A stretch of 8,531 nucleotides of DNA from Candidatus Neomicrothrix sp. UBA4542 (GTDB taxonomy: Bacteria > Actinomycetota > Acidimicrobiia > Acidimicrobiales > Poriferisodalaceae): positions 1 to 8,531 of the forward strand of contig DGLO01000024.1 in NCBI GenBank assembly GCA_002388005.1, given 5' to 3'. Position 1 is the stretch's first letter. Each line of letters opens with the position of its first letter. Both the position numbers and the translations under genes were made by a program. Positions 6,658 to 8,531 of the stretch are shown here, in pieces. The notes under the pieces were generated by a model. That model saw only the letters and a list, made by a program, of their open reading frames with translations. It was not told the DNA's origin and searched no databases.

Positions 6658-6918
6658 CTAGAGAAGATCCCCAGAGCCGAGATCGGTCACGATTACGCGA
6701 CCATCAGGAGCTAGCGACGCCCGGAACCGTATGTTCCCGTCGGCGGTTAAAACCAGGTCATTGCCGTCGTTAGACAGCTGAAGCTGGACCCCGGTCTCGC
6801 GCTCAAGTGTGGGACGTGCTTGGTTCAAGGCGTCACGAAGTCGTTGGCGACGTTCGGCTTCGATCAAGTCGAAATCAAATTCGACGAAATCACCTGGTTC
6901 GGTTCCCGAAGGTCTCAT
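6658..6918 (-). CDS. Small conserved-looking protein of unknown function
   Basis: An 86-residue reading frame I cannot assign to a family. Residues 10-40 look like an acidic lead (GDFVEFDFDLIEAE) followed by a charged amphipathic helix (RRQRLRDALNQARPTLERE). Residues 44-80 alternate hydrophobic and polar residues as short beta strands (VQLQLS, DLVLTA, IRFRASL, RVIVTDL). This helix-plus-beta layout, and the R/S-rich low-quality translation on the opposite strand, make it more likely to be the true coding strand. It has no Cys, signal peptide or membrane segment, and is probably cytoplasmic. It ends 17 nt from the convergent DUF3499 gene and diverges from the zinc-ribbon gene. The ATG at 6918 is used; there is no clear Shine-Dalgarno. 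The frame continues upstream to TTG 7005 with a Gly/Ser-rich, less convincing N-terminus. Confidence 0.55.
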   Translation of the reverse strand: MRPSGTEPGDFVEFDFDLIEAERRQRLRDALNQARPTLERETGVQLQLSNDGNDLVLTADGNIRFRASLAPDGRVIVTDLGSGDLL

Positions 6919-6926
6919 TTGCGCAT

Positions 6927-6939
6927 CACCAGTCTGGTG
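6927..6939. promoter_or_regulatory. 13-bp perfect dyad, candidate operator
   Basis: CACCAGTCTGGTG has two perfect 6-bp arms around one central base. It lies between the divergent starts of the 86-residue protein (6918) and the zinc-ribbon protein (7005 or 7032), 8 nt from the former. The placement fits a homodimeric repressor site; no regulator gene is adjacent. Confidence 0.4.
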
Positions 6940-7004
6940 GACAGAGCCGCACGGTCTAAGTGAGCCACTGCCCAAGCCTGACACAACGCCACTCGACAAT
7001 GTCA

Positions 7005-7292
7005 ATGCGCAGTAGCGATACGGTATCGAGGGTGGATTTGGTTGTGCCGATCGCAGTCTCTTTGTTGTTCATTTATGTGGTGTACCGCATCGGGCTTAAA
7101 CTCATGCTCGGGTTCTCTCGCCCTGTTCCGCCGCCCCCACCCCCTGGGGAACTCCGAAAAGTCAGGTTGACCTATCTGTGCACCCTCTGTGGGACTGAAG
7201 TCCGAATGACACGGTCACCAACAGCTACCCCAGAAGGTCCCAAGTGCTGCATGGAGGAGATGGAACTTGTCCGCGACCACGACAACGACTAA
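7005..7292 (+). CDS. Membrane-anchored zinc-ribbon protein of unknown function
   Basis: A 95-residue protein with one N-terminal membrane segment (about residues 12-31, DLVVPIAVSLLFIYVVYRIG), a proline linker (PVPPPPPPG, 40-48) and a small cytoplasmic-looking metal site. Cys59 and Cys62 (YLCTLCGTEVRM) with Cys81/Cys82 (KCCMEEMEL) could bind zinc, although only one CxxC knuckle is standard. Zinc ribbons of this type occur as uncharacterised actinobacterial proteins, often with His-Cys in place of Cys-Cys (from memory). The start is uncertain: ATG 6999 and ATG 7005 have no Shine-Dalgarno, while an in-frame GTG at 7032 is preceded by TACGGT 7 nt upstream and would begin the protein right at the membrane helix. 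A longer frame from 6960 exists but overlaps the divergent promoter region. Function unknown. Confidence 0.72.
   Translation: MRSSDTVSRVDLVVPIAVSLLFIYVVYRIGLKLMLGFSRPVPPPPPPGELRKVRLTYLCTLCGTEVRMTRSPTATPEGPKCCMEEMELVRDHDND
7019..7024 (+). promoter_or_regulatory. Putative -10 element for the GTG 7032 start of the zinc-ribbon gene
   Basis: TACGGT fits TAnnnT and ends 7 nt before an in-frame GTG that begins directly at the membrane helix. This would make 7032 the start of a leaderless message; it conflicts with the ATG at 7005. Confidence 0.28.
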
Positions 7293-7302
7293 CTAGCACC
7301 TG

Positions 7303-7333
7303 GTTTCCACAACTTATCCACAGTTGGGGACAA
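7303..7333. promoter_or_regulatory. Cluster of three DnaA-box-like 9-mers at 11-bp spacing
   Basis: GTTTCCACA (7303-7311, two mismatches), TTATCCACA (7314-7322, the perfect DnaA-box consensus) and, on the minus strand, TTGTCCCCA (7325-7333, one mismatch to the actinobacterial TTGTCCACA form). The first bases are 11 bp apart in each case, about one helical turn. They lie in an 81-bp gap between two gene ends, where a promoter-control role is unlikely. This may be part of, or near, the replication origin. Confidence 0.55.
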
Positions 7334-7353
7334 AGAACAAGATTGTAATTTCC

Positions 7354-7380
7354 GCGCTAACGGTCGCGTGTAGCTAGCGC
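7354..7380. terminator. Weak inverted repeat at the end of crgA
   Basis: GCGCTA (7354-7359) and TAGCGC (7375-7380) could pair across 15 nt, and the right arm includes the crgA stop codon. The stem is short and has no U-tract, so a terminator role is only a guess. Confidence 0.2.
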
Positions 7381-7637
7381 CACCGGGTCGCAGAGAGAAT
7401 CCCCAGTAAGACGAAACCAAGTCCCCCAAGAATCCAAGAACTAGAAGGGCTGCCGGGAAGCCAACTCATGTAGTTGGAGAAGATGACCGCCACACCCACC
7501 AACAAAAAGATCAAAATCATCCAACCAAACCACGCCGCGCTTGGGGGGAGATCACCCGAGAGAGACTCTTCGACAACTTCGCCTTGAGGGCGAGTGCCCT
7601 TCGGAGTCAACCGGCTGGTCTTTTTAGGCCTGGTCAT
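7374..7637 (-). CDS. crgA: Cell division protein CrgA
   Basis: A small actinobacterial membrane protein that in Mycobacterium and Streptomyces interacts with divisome proteins such as FtsZ, FtsQ, FtsI and CwsA. The 87 residues match CrgA in size and plan: a basic cytoplasmic N-terminus (MTRPKKTSRLTPKGTRP), two membrane helices (about 36-57 from WFGWMILIF, and 68-83 from WILGGLGF) joined by a short Pro/Gly/Ser loop, and the hallmark C-terminal end ATRWR. The ATG at 7637 places the basic stretch at the start, as in homologs; an in-frame extension to 7670 (TTG) is less likely. There is no Shine-Dalgarno, but TATCCT lies 8 nt before the ATG. It lies 93 nt downstream of the PASTA kinase gene on the same strand, the arrangement known from actinobacterial origin regions. 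Confidence 0.88.
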   Translation of the reverse strand: MTRPKKTSRLTPKGTRPQGEVVEESLSGDLPPSAAWFGWMILIFLLVGVAVIFSNYMSWLPGSPSSSWILGGLGFVLLGILSATRWR

Positions 7638-7730
7638 GACGGTTGAGGATAGACGCATGAGATAAACCAACCACCGATCTACATCATCAAATCTGAAGAT
7701 TCACACTGTGTGGTTGTTAAGAAATGTCTT
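7638..7730. other. Intergenic region between the PASTA kinase and crgA
   Basis: 93 bp containing the end of the kinase message and the probable crgA promoter. On the minus strand there are small stems such as CACA-CAG-TGTG and AATCT-TC-AGATT, but no convincing terminator, so read-through from the kinase gene into crgA is possible. Confidence 0.35.
7646..7651 (-). promoter_or_regulatory. Putative -10 element of a leaderless crgA transcript
   Basis: Minus-strand TATCCT ends 8 nt before ATG 7637. No Shine-Dalgarno is seen at this start. crgA could also be read through from the kinase gene upstream. Confidence 0.33.
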
Positions 7731-8531
7731 TTAGTTATTCGGTTCGACCGTCACAAAGCCACTTCCAGGGTTAGGGCTTGGATCTGGTGCCGCATCCCCG
7801 GAACCAATGATCAACACCACTTCAGAACCAAGTAATAGATCGGTGCCGGGGGAGGGATCCATTCCCAAAACTTGTCCGATCTGCGGATCACCGGCCCCTA
7901 AGGCCTGTTCGACGCGTTTCACTTGGTAACCGAGGTTCTTCAGCGCGTTCTCCACCTGGTCCGCGTCAGTGGTACCTAATATCTCAAGCGATGGCACCTG
8001 TCCCGTCGCTGGACCCTTCGACACAACCAAACGTACGACGCTGCCTCGCTCTGTTACGGAACCGAATCCGGGCTCTGAACGAATCACCGTGTTCACCGGA
8101 AAATCTAGTGAATGCTCCCTCAACACTTCCTCAAGGAGACCTTGTCGAGCGAGAGTAACCCGCGCATCAGAAATTGACTGGCCCTCTACCGAAGGGATTT
8201 GCACCTCTCCCCGCCCGATCGAGACTGTCAACGTTATGACGGTGCCCTGGGGTCGCTCCTCAGTACTCGACACGCTTTGCTCGATGACGATATTGCGAGC
8301 GTAGTCATCGCTCTGTTGCTCTATTCGCTCTACCGTGAAGCCAGCGGCGAGCAAAATTTCCTCTGCCTCTAGGAAGTCCAACCGTTGTACCGCCGGGATC
8401 CTGACAACCGTCAGTCCTTTCGAAGCGAAGAGACGGATCGGGTTATCTGGGTCGTTTGGATCTGCGAGGAGTAAACCTGCCCGCGGGTCCTGTTGAAATA
8501 TTTCGTTGGGTGGGGTGTCTGGACGCTCTTG
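7731..8531 (-). CDS. pknB: PASTA-repeat C-terminus of a PknB-type Ser/Thr protein kinase (N-terminus outside window)
   Basis: 266 visible residues, open to the right edge, made of tandem PASTA domains. Counting from the edge these are the end of one repeat (about 1-42, with QDPRAG and SKG), a second (43-108, starting RIPAVQ), a third (about 110-173, starting VQIPSVEGQSISDA and ending LVVSKG) and a fourth (179-245, starting VPSLEI and ending VVLIIGSG). A 21-residue Pro/Gly/Ser/Asp tail follows. PASTA domains sit outside the membrane and bind muropeptides or lipid II; in PknB/StkP they link cell-wall state to an intracellular kinase. No kinase or membrane segment is visible here, so the kinase assignment rests on repeat number and on the adjacent crgA gene. 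A PASTA-containing penicillin-binding protein is the alternative. The TTG at 8381 is internal, not a start. Confidence 0.78.
   Translation of the reverse strand, partial: QERPDTPPNEIFQQDPRAGLLLADPNDPDNPIRLFASKGLTVVRIPAVQRLDFLEAEEILLAAGFTVERIEQQSDDYARNIVIEQSVSSTEERPQGTVITLTVSIGRGEVQIPSVEGQSISDARVTLARQGLLEEVLREHSLDFPVNTVIRSEPGFGSVTERGSVVRLVVSKGPATGQVPSLEILGTTDADQVENALKNLGYQVKRVEQALGAGDPQIGQVLGMDPSPGTDLLLGSEVVLIIGSGDAAPDPSPNPGSGFVTVEPNN

Noticed and set aside
6504..6773. 89-codon plus-strand open frame spanning the DUF3499 end
   Set aside because: It is out of frame with DUF3499 and antisense to the 86-residue protein; its translation is Arg/Ser-rich with no domain.
7293..7373. Calling this gap a complete oriC
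   Set aside because: Only three DnaA-box-like sites fit in 81 bp, no clear AT-rich unwinding tract is seen, and dnaA/dnaN are not in the window.
7969..8304. 111-codon plus-strand open frame antisense to the PASTA gene
   Set aside because: The minus strand encodes clear PASTA repeats over the same bases.

Overview
The window looks like a chromosomal segment of an actinobacterium of moderate GC content, most plausibly an uncultured member of the Acidimicrobiia. Three families support this: a DUF3499 protein and a CrgA cell-division protein, both essentially actinobacterial, and an LLM-class oxidoreductase of the type usually tied to cofactor F420. The class-level placement is inference. No rRNA, tRNA, CRISPR array, insertion sequence or integrase was seen, and no gene-free stretch reaches 300 bases.

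Region 1 (1-4570) is a catabolic block. Three minus-strand genes form one apparent operon, read from 2904 down to the left edge: an F420-type LLM oxidoreductase, a short-chain dehydrogenase that strongly resembles BadH (2-hydroxycyclohexanecarboxyl-CoA dehydrogenase), and an SsuD-type FMNH2-dependent sulfonate monooxygenase cut by the window edge. The first two genes overlap by ATGA. An acyl-CoA synthetase is read divergently from the same 85-bp intergenic region.

Region 2 (4571-5934) holds a minus-strand acyl-CoA dehydrogenase that converges on the synthetase across a short hairpin-bearing gap. Ligase, acyl-CoA dehydrogenase and BadH-like dehydrogenase together would fit CoA-dependent breakdown of a carboxylic acid, possibly alicyclic. 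The monooxygenase could strip sulfite from a sulfonated compound. The substrate cannot be read from the sequence.

Region 3 (5935-7292) holds small actinobacterial housekeeping or unknown genes: DUF3499 (plus), an 86-residue protein of unknown function (minus), and a membrane-anchored zinc-ribbon protein (plus). A perfect 13-bp dyad lies between the last two, which diverge.

Region 4 (7293-8531) looks origin-proximal. An 81-bp gap between convergent genes carries three DnaA-box-like 9-mers spaced exactly 11 bp apart, one of them the perfect consensus. It is followed by crgA and by the PASTA-repeat end of a PknB-type Ser/Thr kinase. crgA and pknB lie close together near oriC in mycobacteria and other actinobacteria.

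The three operon genes on the left have clear Shine-Dalgarno sequences. Several other genes have none, but carry a TAnnnT hexamer 7-8 nt before the start codon, which suggests leaderless transcripts.
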